Of a stretch of 64,000 bases of DNA, positions 47,786-60,987 are shown piece after piece. The DNA comes from Sparassis latifolia (taxonomy: Eukaryota > Basidiomycota > Agaricomycetes > Polyporales > Sparassidaceae), in NCBI GenBank assembly GCA_018466975.1, contig CM031558.1, positions 1,488,001-1,552,000 of the forward strand. The letters run 5' to 3'. The translations under genes were made by a program, and so were the position numbers. Numbering within the stretch: the stretch's first letter is position 1; the number at the start of each line of letters is the position of its first letter. The notes beneath the pieces were generated by a model, which was not told the origin of the DNA, did not search any database, and was given only the letters and a program-made list of their open reading frames with translations.

Positions 47786-50422
47786 CTACCTTGCTGATAC
47801 CCTCGCACGTTTCGCTGGCCTGCCATTCGCCGGTTCTGTGTCCCTATGCATTAGATTACCGTCCGCTGGCTCGCGCTGGTGACGGGTCTTCCGTTTGTTC
47901 GGCGGCATCCCCGCTCGGTGCACGACAGTCCTCGTCACATCCTTCGGCTTAGCCTCTGATTCGTCGTATTTGTCGAAATGAGGCTTCCTGTCGTTCTTGG
48001 GCAAGTATTCGTTGGCTTTGTACTGCTCCCAGTATGTTTTCCACAGTGTCGGGCCATCCCAGTTACCCTCAGAGGGATTTGGAGAAACTGCAGCATCGGA
48101 GCAATCACCATTTTCGCGCGCGGAGACGGAATTTGATGCGGACGAGTACTCTTCCTCACGAGGGTGATTGTAGTTCATCGAAGTCTCTAGCCAAACCCCG
48201 AATGGCTTAGCAAACCGGGATGGGTCGACGTACTTCCGATTCTTCATATTTTGCAATTTACCCTCTCCTGGCTGCATCGAGCGGAGTTCCCTCTGGCCGC
48301 GCTCATTGCGGGAGACCACCTCACGGTTGTAAAAGATCGCCTGGACTGCCTTGTCTGCATTGAGCTCGTGAGGAAGCCAGTGCAGGCCACAATACAGGAC
48401 AACGTAGAGCAGAGACTCCATGTCGTCTTCGATGGCGTGTCGCAGCCTGCCGTTCCCTGTATCAAGACGGTGAGACATGAAAGCTTGGGTGCCCTGTGGA
48501 CATGGAAGCGACGAGTTAGTGATGGATGGCAAACGAGGCATGTCATAATGCTTACGACTGTCCAGTCACTCTCGGATAGCCCATCGTCTCCGATATGGGA
48601 CGATAGCTCCCAGTCGATGAGGTACCCATGGCGAATGTCTTCACCGGGCTCCTTGACAAACAAGACATTGCCTATGCTGATATCACGGTGGAACACCTTC
48701 GCCTTGTCCCTTGCGTCGATGATACCTGTTGTGGAGATGGTAAAAGATAAATGAAAACCAAACGATAAAACTCGAAATGTACGCACTTTCATATATATCA
48801 TAAGTTGCGTGGAGGAGTTCCTCTGTACCCCGTATGTCTTGCAACGGAAGGCCGACCGTGGTAAGTATCAGTCGGTAGTGAACGCGCGAGCGTACCAGTA
48901 TTTGGCGGTCGCTGCGGCATAACCACTCCGCCGTTCGATATCTATCAGTCTGAGTTCGTTGAAACGCTAGAGGAAGGCATAGTTAACTTTCAAATTCAAT
49001 AAATTCGACGAGACGAGCTTACCTGGTGTGTTCATCAACGCGTTGCTCCTACTTCGCGTTGTCCGCTGGAAGGTGGCCATCCCAGAAAACTGCGTGGGGA
49101 TATCTCCGTATAATACCTTCTCGGGTACATCTCCGTGGCACCTCACCTGAGGAATATGCCTCACACCTGCTTTGTGAAGTTCCTCGAGCACGTCTCCTTC
49201 ACATTGGTCGGTGAGTGACCATTCACGCCATGTGTCCTTGAGAAAGACGATGGCGCGATCGACGACTCCCCAGAATCCACGCATACAGCCTCTCCGCATA
49301 GAGGCGTACGTGGAGACTGGCCTGCACACCAAGCAGCGCTTGAGTTGACGCACACCAGCTTTATCCACCTTTTCAACGATGCTGACAGCAGCCACGTGCC
49401 CAGGCTCGTAGTGCTTGTCGATGGAATTTTGGAGAATAATACGTTCGCTGTCGGAGAGGCTGTCGAGCGAGTTATTTCTGAGGGAAAGACCCAATTGCTC
49501 GCAAAGATAGTAAGAGAGCACGGTCTTGAAGCGGTACTCCTCATATTTAGACGCTGGCTCGACCGTCGGGTCGTAACCTCTCTCGACTGTAGATGCGTGG
49601 GCGAATCTCCAGAGGAACTCGCACAAAATCTCTGGCTTCTCATGAAGGTTGAATGCTTCTGATGCAACCAGCCCACTAGGGTCCCATCGAAGGAGTCGTG
49701 CTGAGGTTCCATGGATCGCCACGGAGAAGTAAAGTAGGCGGTGTTGGTTCACCAGCGCATCAGTAGCCCAGCGAACATTCCTGCCGAATTTCTGTCGTGC
49801 CTTTTCGCGTTTGGATTTGTGGATGTGGCCGAGGGTGCGGAGGAAGCTATGGCGGGCGCGGTCCACGCCTGGCGGAGGGTCACGGAGAAAATCTCCCTGT
49901 TCGTCCTTCTGCACGTCGATGAAGAGCTCATAGTATTCTCCACGAATGTCGTCGTCATCGCTGCTCATCTTCATGATAAGCGCGGGCTCGTCTTCTTCGT
50001 CGTCGGGGTTGTTATACTGAAATACAAATCCTGGGCAGCGGTTGTGGCTACTGATGGAGTGGCGCTGGAGATAAAATGAACAGATAGTTTAAGCGTGAGC
50101 TGAGGAACCAAGTGTGCGAGAAAATACGCACCAATCCAGATGCCATGTCCCACTCGTCTAGATGGTTGAATGCGCCTTGCGCTGTCGGCATCCGCGCCTT
50201 GTTCTTCAACGGTAGGAAGTCGAGAAATTGTGCGGTGGGCATAGGGCCGATGATATAAGCCTCAGAGGTTTCGGCGTACCACTCGTTCTCAAAGTGTGAC
50301 AAACGCAGATCCTCCGGTTCGTCAAACGAAGAGTCTGCATTGGTTGCCTCCACGTAGGATGATTTGAAGTCGATTGAATGAGGGCGGGGAATCTCCGCAG
50401 GGCTAGCAGTGGTGAAAGGCAT
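47786..50422 (-). CDS. FunK1 fungal-type protein kinase, copy 2
   Basis: Paralogue of the plus-strand FunK1 gene, co-linear along its length: YIIGPMPTAQFLDFLPLKNK, ELFIDVQKDEQGDFLRDPPP, RNVRWATDALVNQHRLLYFS, FLWRFAHASTVERGYDPTVE, FQRTQTDRYRTAEWLC, the catalytic loop HRDISIGNVLF and YLIDWELSSH. The C-terminal tail ends with PPNKRKTRHQREP and RPAKRARVSAR, again basic and probably nuclear. Intron positions correspond to copy 1 (for example before HRD and before RCPGF). Start at 50422 gives MPFTTASPAEIPRP. Sequence has diverged in the linker regions, so the duplication is not recent. The frame appears intact by eye. Confidence 0.87.
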
Positions 50423-50689
50423 ATTGAAATAGTGTTATAAGCGGAAACAGCTGTTGAGACAGGTGTGGGGAGGTGGTTGAAAGAGAAAGCGAGAACAAAT
50501 GTAGAACACCTTGTTTTAGCGGTGCTTGGCCGACACCACGTGACCGCGACAGACAAGAAACAACCAGCGTCGATACCTCTAAAACGCAAACTAAGAATCG
50601 TCTTGGCAACAAAAATACCAGTACGCCACCGATCCAAGTCCCAATATCGAGAGAGCCCGTATGCTCCCAACGAATGTCTTGCAGCCTCA

Positions 50690-51720
50690 TGAAATCGCCA
50701 CCCGAAACGAAGAGCTCCCAAGGCCGAAGTACAGAGTTTCCATCGTTGTTCTGCTGGGGTATGTCAAGCTATTCGAGCTTGAAAGACTATCATACAATTG
50801 AGGTTTCACCGCAGAGACAATAGAGTGGAAATGGAGACGACGCCACAGTAGGTTCATCCCACTGACCAACTCGTTGTGCGCGCTACCAGACAGAAGAATG
50901 GTTGCCTCAACGAAGCTGGCCGACTTATGAAGAACTTTCTACCGGCCATCTATGCAGAGATCCACTGGCTGGCCAAAGAATACTCGCTGGTTTCGCTACG
51001 ATATATGCGAGACCTTGGTTCTGTAAGGTGCGTCAGCATTTGCCTTTCACACATCTTAGCGATGACGAACGAAAGTTAGAGACTCACCACACACCGCAAC
51101 TTCATATTGCACGAGATGACCGCAGAAGAATTGCACGTTCGCCTCCAACACAAAATATCAGTCGATGCTTGGAGTATGGATAAGTCTCAAAAGTTCTCGC
51201 GTTGATAAACGAATTCAATTAGGACTCACCACACGATCTCGCATACCGAACTTCACGCTATATGACCTAGTACGTGTAACAATCGTGCAAAGTTCTCCGC
51301 CCCGTAGAACGCGCGAACCATCACTTCGAGGGCTCACCGTTAGAATTGGACCACTAGGCCATTTTCGGTCTTAGTGGACAACAAGATGAGCTGTCAAATT
51401 ACATGCAACTACAAACTCATCACTTACCATGACAAACTCTTATCAGCTGAACGGCACTGTAGACCGGGTGAATCGTTCTCTTGCTCGCAGCTCACAAAGC
51501 GGTTCTATGGTGTAGGCGAACACAGTTTATCTCCCGCTCGAGTTCGATAGTTGCTAATCAGAGCAATTGTATGCTTCAGATTACATTCTTCCGGCATATT
51601 TTAATGGACACAGTACTCACTATTCACCGAGTGGACGTAGCTCACGACTTGAACATCAAAAAGCAGCTCTTTCTAGCTTTCGTATCGCAGTGCCTAGGCG
51701 ACGCACGCGAACCATGTTAG
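50690..51720 (-). pseudogene. possible decayed or intron-rich minus-strand gene
   Basis: The minus strand has a series of good GTGAGT/GTAAGT donors (forward CTCAC near 51082, 51222, 51330, 51424 and 51618) and protein-like pieces such as SDGSRVLRGGELCTIVTRTR, EANVQFFCGHLVQYEVAVC and MVRVRRLGTAIRKLERAAF, each bounded by stops or lacking an in-frame acceptor. I could not rebuild a continuous product. A decayed gene or a poorly resolved small-exon gene are both possible. The stretch 50423-51900 otherwise shows nothing. Confidence 0.3.
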
Positions 51721-51900
51721 TCCGTTATCAACAATGCCGAGCAGGCTGCAAGTACTGGCATGCGCCATTAAGATGTTCGTCGCTCTGAACCTTACGCCCA
51801 ACCGTCAGTATTGAGAAGTAGAGCACGACACCGCTGTGCGCCGGTGAGATGTAGGGCGTCGGGCTACAAAGATTAACGCACCGTGATGCCGTTGCGCCGG

Positions 51901-52898
51901 ACGTGATAGGACCCCCCGCAATCCTCCACGAGCTCCGATGCCTGAATCCCCGAATTTGGGCCCGTCGCAGGCGGAAACTCCGATCTTGGACCCCCGAAAT
52001 TGGCCCAAAAGTCGGCCCAAGTTATGTGCCAAAGTTCCCCGAAACTGCCCGTCCGGCTGAATGTCCGATACTAAAATCCCCGAAAAGGGAGAGAATCGCG
52101 ACCGGTTTGCCGGGGTTGGCCCGCCTTGATGGCGTCTCGTACAGCGTAAAACCATCGCCTGCCACTCTTTCTCACACCGAGCGATGAGCGACAGTCCCGA
52201 CTGCAATCAATATATATCCGAATATACAGAAATAGTAATTTTCGCTCTTTTGCGAGTGTACATCGTTGCGAAGTGTGACAGGACACCTCCATCTCAGAAT
52301 GACACCCTGCCGACCTTGATACTCGACCACATGCAACCTCCCCCCCATATACTGGAGGCTCTAAAGCCCTGCGCGAGATTGTAAGTCTCCGAGTTTTTGC
52401 AATGGCCAGTCCCACGACAGCCCTCCAGTCACAAACATAGACTCGAAGTAAGTACTGCAGCCCAGTGCTGCCTTGGACCATCGGGTGAAAGAGATTGGCC
52501 ACATCAAGACCCGGCTGAACTCGAAGGTCGCGGAATTATTCAAGCTTGAGGCTGCGGCGCGCCGCAAACGAGGGGGAGACAACGATCATGAGGAAGGGAC
52601 CGAGACTGCCTCGGTCAAAAAAACTAGAACCTAATATACATACTACCTACAGTTCTTCTTGCTGAGTCTGTACACGAACTAATATTACTCTGAGGTGCCC
52701 GAAGAACGATAAAGAGCCTCAAGAGTATTTCTGAACTGTTTTTCTGCCGGATATGAGGTTCGATCCCATATTTCCCCGAAAATGACCGGCGGGCCGCAAA
52801 GTTCGGGGCGAAATCCCCGAAATTGGGCCTCTCGCGACCCCCGAAAATGGGTCCCGGCGGGATCGGAGCTCGTGGAGGATTGCGGGGGGTCCTGACGT
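51901..52898. mobile_element. ~1 kb inverted-repeat element enclosing a small gene
   Basis: The ends are ~37-nt inverted repeats (left 51901-51939, right 52862-52898) containing GGACCCCCCGCAATCCTCCA and its reverse complement. Just inside each end lie several copies of a CCCCGAAA(A/T)TGGGCCC-like word (left block 51945-52085, right block 52775-52855), resembling the subterminal repeats of some DNA transposons. A small three- or four-exon gene fills the centre. No transposase is present. No clear target-site duplication was found. A related single word (CCCATTTTCGGGG) occurs at 54708-54720. Confidence 0.6.
52129..52636 (+). CDS. small predicted helical protein inside inverted-repeat element
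   Basis: A short gene of unknown function. Three exons join in frame with good splice sites: TPPSQNDTLPTLILDHMQ...KPCAR|FPPVTNIDS|NAALDHRVKEIGHIKTRLNS, then a charged end EGTETASVKKTRT and stop at 52636. Donors are GTAAGT at 52380 and 52449. A start ATG at 52129 (MASRTA) fits if an intron of about 134 nt is removed; that first junction is less sure. The product, about 100 residues, has a probable amphipathic helix (VKEIGHIKTRLNSKVAELFK) and a basic/acidic tail, so it may be a small coiled-coil subunit. I do not recognise the family. It could be a captured host gene or a resident gene flanked by repeats. Confidence 0.5.
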
Positions 52899-53130
52899 GA
52901 TGGAGGCGCCCCTTAGGCGCCAATCGAATCCGAACACTCGACTCGGACCGCCATCTCCTTGAGAGAGTCATTGATCTAGCCGAGTCTACCGCCATACCGT
53001 CACTCCCAAAAGCGACCCCCCTCGAGCATTTATTTATGACCTTCGTGCATTCACTGACCGTTAGCTCTATTGTTTTCGAAACTCGCTCTTTCGCTGTTGG
53101 TACCTCACCTGGACAAGCCGGTCGCTAGCT

Positions 53131-54592
53131 ATGTCCTCGCCGTTTGCTGCATTGATAGACCAAAACATACATGTTGTGCCCTCCTTCACGTTGGAATCTG
53201 GCAGGGTTCTTAACCAAGTGCCTATCGCGTACAAAACATGGGGAACACTGAACGAGGCTAAGGATAACGTGATGATTATCTGTCACGCATTCACCGGTAG
53301 CGCAGATGTTGAGGACTGGTGAGCATAGTGCTCCTCCAGACCCTCATTCTGATGATATAAAACATTGCAGGTGGGGCCCGCTCATGGGTCATGGCAAAGC
53401 CTTTGACTCCAACCGCTTCTTTATTTTTTGTGGGAACGTTATGGGCTCACCTTACGGTTCTGCGTCTCCTGTTACCGTCAACCCTGAGACAGGGAGGTCG
53501 TATGGTCCAGAATTCCCTGCAACTACTATCCGAGATGATGTCCGGTATCGTACTATCCGTGCAATTCATTTGATGCCTTTTCTCACGATAAAATACAGCG
53601 TGCAGAAGCTGGTGCTTGACGAGCTGGGCGTTACGTCGGTAGCGGTTGCCATTGGCGGCTCTATGGGAGGAATGGAGATTCTCGAGTGGCCGTTATGTAC
53701 CCCACCAGGCTACGTCCGGCACATTATACCCATCGCAACGTCCGCGAGACACTCAGCGTGGTGCATTAGCTGGGGCGAAGCACAGCGCCAAAGTATCTAC
53801 AGTGACCCGACGTATGAAGATGGGTATTACAAGTCACAGCCTGCGTCTGGTCTAGCTGCGGCTAGAATGGCCGCATTGTTGACCTATCGCTCGCGTGATT
53901 CATTCGAAAGCCGATTTGGACGCAAACCACAAAAGTCTGCCATTCCAACTCCCCCACGCTCTCCAACTATGTCCCCTGCTGATGACGCACTGGCAGCACA
54001 CAACGACGGGTCCCGCAACACGAAGATACGCGGAGCATTAGACAGCTCCGTTTCATCACCAATCGGGACCCCGCTGTCATCTCGCTCCCTAACTCCACCT
54101 CCACGACCGCCAGTATTCTCGGCACAATCATATCTGCGGTACCAAGGAGAGAAATTCATTTCACGCTTCGATGCAAATTGTTACATTCACATTACCCGCA
54201 AAATGGATACACACGACGTGTCACGGGATCGGCTGCTTCCCAACGAAGACGAATCGCATGCTCTCGCTCGAGTATTGTCTACCCTACCTCGACGGGCGCT
54301 CGTCATCGGCATACAGACGGACGGGCTGTTCACACCGTCTGAGCAGCGCGAGATTGCGGAGCATATACCCGAGGCGGAGTTGGTGATTATCCCTTCGCCG
54401 GAGGGGCATGACGGCTTCTTGCTGGAGTTTGAGCTTATTAACGGCCACATCATGCGATTCTTGAAACGCGAGTTTCCGGAATACTACCGGACAAGCGCAG
54501 GTACGGCCGTGGCGGAGGAGCCATTGGAAGGGTTCGAGATCAAAAAGACAAGCCTGTTCGGGGAGGCGGAAGCAGATATCACGCGATGGTAG
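53131..54592 (+). CDS. MET2: homoserine O-acetyltransferase
   Basis: Transfers acetyl from acetyl-CoA to homoserine, committing it to methionine synthesis; an alpha/beta hydrolase fold enzyme. Start [12 protein letters not shown]. Motifs: [27 protein letters not shown] (oxyanion region), [16 protein letters not shown], the nucleophile [13 protein letters not shown], then Asp in [15 protein letters not shown] and His in [12 protein letters not shown]. Between the nucleophile and the acid lies a ~70-residue Ser/Pro/Thr-rich insert ([20 protein letters not shown] region). Two introns are inferred: after DVEDW and after DDVR, joining [11 protein letters not shown]. The length (~450 residues) matches fungal Met2. 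It lies directly before terpene synthase 1 on the opposite strand. Confidence 0.93.
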
Positions 54593-55047
54593 CATGCATT
54601 GGACACTTTCCAGCGGTGTGGCAAACTCATCGTGTCGGTGTAGGACCTCCGCGAGTCATCTTGGAGGTTCCATCCCGCCAAGAGGTATTCTCCGAGGTCG
54701 AGAAATACCCATTTTCGGGGTTTTCGCATCCTCGGCCTGCTGCAAGGTGTTGGGATTAAAAGGGACGAGGTGTGGAATTCGGTCTAAACTCTAGCAGCTA
54801 CATTAGTGTTGCATGTATGTAGATGATCAAGGAGTATACACTTTCAAGAAAAAGTTTCTACAGTCAAACACGTTAGACATGAGACTCGTGTCGGAAACGC
54901 GGGTATGTCCGTGACAAGGACATATGGAATAGGTAATACTGTGAGGGTGAGATGGAAAGTTACTCCGCGATAAACCACAACGAGCTCTGGGTTTATTCCA
55001 TGGTGAGTTACTTATAAAGTCTAACACGGGAGCGCATAGAAGATGAT
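54593..55047. other. 3' intergenic between MET2 and terpene synthase 1
   Basis: About 450 bases between convergent genes. It contains one GAAAATGGGTA/CCCATTTTCGGGG word like those of the 52-kb element. No gene is seen. Confidence 0.4.
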
Positions 55048-56227
55048 CTAGGAACTCGCCTGAGAACGCAATCAGCATCCATAAGTGCATGGCAGTAAGA
55101 TAAGTATCTTACTTGATTCTTCTTGGGGTACAGCGTGACAACACGAGTGCGCTTGACCTCCTCGTAATCGGGGCCAAAGTAGCGGGGAACTTCGAAGCTC
55201 CACTCGAGGTTGCCGATGGCCCAGGTTTCCATAGCCATTATATGCTTCGCAACCATAGTATCAATATGTGGACCGAATGAAGGCAAGCGTGTCTTGTCGG
55301 CGACGAATTCCTCCACCAAAATCCCGAAGTGCTCTCCGACATAGTCTGCGGCCGCCTGCAGGTCAATATTCTCTTGCTTCATGAGGACGGTTAAAATGTT
55401 GTTGCCAGTGTGGCCCATGGCCTGCTCCATGTTGTAGGAGTAAAGATCCTGAAAAGTTAACCGTAAACAAAAATATATTTCAGCAATCTTCGAAGCGCTC
55501 TCACGTTTGACCAGCACACCATGTCGATTGCTGCGGTGAGCATGCGCTTGAAGATAGGGTGCTCGTATGCTTCGTCCGGAAGGTCGATACCGAGTGCGTA
55601 GTCGAACAGCCCGAAACAGAAGGGTACCGCACTGTTCGCCCTGCGGAGCGGTAAGTACGACTGTAAATCGAGTACCTCCTCCCTTTCTCTCAGCTCTGCT
55701 TCGACGATGACAGCATCAATGTAGCCCTTGCAAAGCTTCAGGAAGCGGCCATAGCAGGCGGGACCACAGGTAGAGGAAAACCTTGCTCTGAAGCTGTGGC
55801 GCTTGATGAGTTCATACTAGAACATCGTAGAAAAATAAAAGACATACTCCCTGCAAAATTTCGCTAACTGAGTGCCATCGTCCCAGTTAGGATCAGTAAG
55901 AACCTCTAGGAAGACGTTCATCGTAGTGCGCGCGTCCGCTCCGTTCTGCTCGTCGCTGATTTCGTCGAGCGTGAACAAAACACTGATGAAATCGCAGATC
56001 GTCCGGAATTGCTCGTATGCCGCGTAATGGTAGGCATGGGCGGCAAGTACCGCACTTCCACTATTGAGGTAGACGTGACGTTTCTCTTCCGCGACAAGAG
56101 TGTAACTGCCAACCCAAGCTCGGGAAGCAGCCGATGCTCTAGTATAGTGGGGACTGAACGCGCCGCCCTTGAATGGGCAGGGACTGATGAGATCGGGGAG
56201 TATGAACTGCTTTGGTAGGGAAAACAT
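55048..56227 (-). CDS. sesquiterpene synthase 1 (class I terpene cyclase)
   Basis: Predicted to ionise farnesyl diphosphate and cyclise it. The chain starts MFSLPKQFILPDLIS. The metal-binding Asp motif is LDEISDE (D-E-x-x-D). The second metal motif NDLYSYNME matches NDxxSxxxE, and RYFG is the downstream Arg-Tyr pair. Introns: CR|DFRARFSS and SN|DLYSY, plus a final 52-nt intron that leaves a 12-nt last exon giving a short end NQASS at 55048; the last exon is inferred. The protein is about 345 residues, normal for the family. Paralogous to the synthase at 60988-62125 on the same strand. The product cannot be told from sequence; protoilludene- or muurolene-type scaffolds are only guesses. Confidence 0.88.
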
Positions 56228-58392
56228 TTCAAAAACGCGGTTGGTGAAGTTGTCGAAGGAGTGAGACCGAAACAGGGTTGTCGAGAGTGAGGATGAACTG
56301 CAGATAGACCGCAGTTTTAACTGTTTCTGCCATCGGTGACGGATGCTTATCTCCGCCACACTGACAATTCCCAGCATCACCAGCAGGCTCGTCCAAGTTG
56401 GTTCTTGCCTCTACATCCGACCGTGACGGCGGTAGGATAACCACGGCGTCTCATATACCTTCCTCGCCGAAGATGACATGGTCAGCGCCAACGATGTGAA
56501 CCGGCGTGAACGTAGGAGAGTAGTGGGTCAATGTCTTTTCTGGGAAACGTCCTTGTCTATCGGTAACTTATAACTCCCGACAGCACAGAAAAGCAGACAT
56601 ACGTCATAGCCTACAGATCACGTGGTTGAAGTTCTGTTGAGTTGATTGGCAGTTGGTGTATACTGTATCCGGCTTCGGGGGCAGTACTCACAAACTGCGC
56701 GACCGGTCAGCGCAACGGATTTACCCGAGCGTCAGTAACAAGCGGGCCGTTAGATAGATGGTGCAGCTGTGAGCTCCGCGAAGGAATATGGTACGATGTC
56801 AGTAACAGTGTACTGATGATACCTCAAGCAACGTACTGTACGGCATGGCGGAGACGCTGAGATCCGGAGATCTTGGGTTTAGCAAGGGCCGACATACACA
56901 AATAGAGTGCACGCAAAAGACCGACGATCAGAAATATACAATGGGCTAGCGACGGTCAACTATGTGGTAGTAGACCACATATTCTGCCACATACATCGAC
57001 CTTCGGTGCCATGTCAATGACAGGCAGGAACCACCGGACCACACCTGGCACCCCAGATGGAGCGCCAGGCGAGATATCATGGGTCCGGCCGACGTAGGGG
57101 CGCTGAAGAAATCCAGGGCTCATACCATTCCATGTCAGCACCAAGCTACGAGCACTTGCGGCCGCCATGTCAAAAATGGCATGATTGTTCGACGACAAGC
57201 TCCGGTACTTCATGGAAGAGGACTGTTTCTGTCATCCCTGTGTCTCCCTGTGTCCGGCGAGGAAATGGGCCGATCTTGCTCGCTCCTTCTGATCGGGTGT
57301 ATTGGTCCAGGGCCAGGAACTTCATCCCATTAACGCTTGACTGATCGTCCAGGGGAAAGAGGTGCCAGTGATGTGCCGTCGCTACGTCGCGATGACATGT
57401 TCACCCGTAGTAGCCGGTACCATGGTTGTTCACATGAAGACAGCGAACAATCAAGAGCTCCATCTCCTCTGCAACCCAAAAAATGGCGCAATAATGAAGT
57501 TGTAACAGCACCCGAGCGGTGTCATCCATAGTCACCTAAAGTTGGCAATGTCAGTGATTGAAAGCGCGTCAGACTGTTATAACTACTGCAAATACTGTAA
57601 GTTTCCGATGCTAACGAATGTACCGATGGTTTACCAGAATCGTCATGAACCGGAAGAGGTTATTGTAATGGCAATTGGCGAACGGTAACGAGCGCTCCGA
57701 ATATGCGTATAGGCCACTGCACGGGGTCAGAAATTGTTCTGGACCTTTTCACATATCGTCCATATGTGCGAGGACATTCACAATTTCTAGATGGCTTATA
57801 CGTCCCCGCAACATAAATAGCCTAAAGAGTGCGTTGTCCAAAGTGCCACTGCGGTGGGTTTCCGACGGCATGCTGCAGGAGCTAATCCATAACACCACAT
57901 GGCGCGGTCGTTAAAAGTCTTGAAGGTGTGAAAAGTTGCACAACTTACCCTTTATTGTAGAGTCAAGGTTCTGACTCATGAGTGTACACATCCGGTTGAA
58001 AATCTAGCACGAACTCGATGCCGAACCGAGGCTGGAAGAAGTCTCTGACCACCGAGAGCAAAAGCCCAAAGTGAGAACTCGCTGTTTATTACCATCCAGG
58101 GCGCCCGTGACATTACGGTACAAGAGCGTTCGAAGTAGAGATTCAAAACATTCAATCATCGTTGCTTGATGAGTACTATGAGCACTAAGTAGGGAGGCCA
58201 ATGGGGTGTGGCTTTGACGGACCAATGACAGACGCCGAAAGCTGCCATGAGGTTTCTGTGCACGTGACCTAACGCTCTGACTCAAGTTGCAGGTTGTGGA
58301 GTGCTCAAAAGGTCCAATTTTCGTCGTAGATTGTCCCTCCAGTGTTTTCTTGACCCCTTCTTCTCCCTCCCACGCGCTCCTTCTCCAAAAAA
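56228..58392. other. intergenic, 2.2 kb, divergent promoters
   Basis: Between terpene synthase 1 (minus) and homocitrate synthase (plus), so both promoters lie here. No gene is seen. Two TGACTCA sites occur (57972-57978 and 58278-58284), and CACGTG hexamers occur near 56618 and 58261. Confidence 0.45.
58278..58284. promoter_or_regulatory. TGACTCA (Gcn4-type) sites upstream of homocitrate synthase
   Basis: A perfect TGACTCA lies 109 bases upstream of the homocitrate synthase ATG, with a second copy at 57972-57978. TGACTCA is the Gcn4/Cpc1 site of general amino-acid control, which regulates lysine genes in other fungi. The function here is inferred. Confidence 0.5.
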
Positions 58393-60236
<1,844 letters not shown>

Positions 60237-60987
60237 GTCGACAAAGTAGCAGAGTGAATGCGCACGGAAGCCGTACAAAAGTCAGACTGCGACGCTTGCG
60301 TCTCTCGCGTCTCCCTCCTCGTCACATCGCCGTATCGAGATGATTGTTACACATCTGTTTATCTGCCTATTATGCCTTGGACTTTCTCATCATCAGAGCA
60401 TTAGGTCCTAGACTTAACTCCTCAGAGTAACCCAACCCACATCCTGCATAACGGCTTTTGGACTTGTATTTACTAAAGATTTCTTGGCGTCGAAGATGCA
60501 GTGGAAGTAAAAAGGCGAATAGTTCGCCCCCCAATTGATTGTATACATGTGACATAGATCTTAGCTTGGTAGAGTCTGCAAACACTGTCCTGCTTCGATT
60601 AGACGGATTATTTAAACTACCGTCAGCTAAGAGAGCGAGTTCGCCTTCGTATATTTTTAAACAGAAGTTTCGCGGAGATTACCTCCCATATTCTGAAGAT
60701 GGAAGGTAGAAGCTTTGAACGAAGCGACTCTTAGCTCCGATGAGATGCCGGCGATCACACTATCATTTTTTATTGGCATCATCTTTATATATCAATCAAA
60801 GAAAAGATCTGGGGATACACAACGCAACACGACGGCGATGCAATAGAACAGGCAGATAAATTGCGCTTAGGCGAGCAATTGTACATCGGAATCCAAAGGC
60901 TTAGTATGTCATCAATATTCCAACAAATGGGGGCACCTGTTGATTTTAATGAGTAAATTAATAGACATTATATGAAAGACGCACGGA
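60237..60987. other. 3' intergenic between convergent genes
   Basis: About 750 bases between homocitrate synthase and terpene synthase 2 stop codons. AT-rich sequence only; no gene, RNA or repeat is recognised. Confidence 0.4.
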
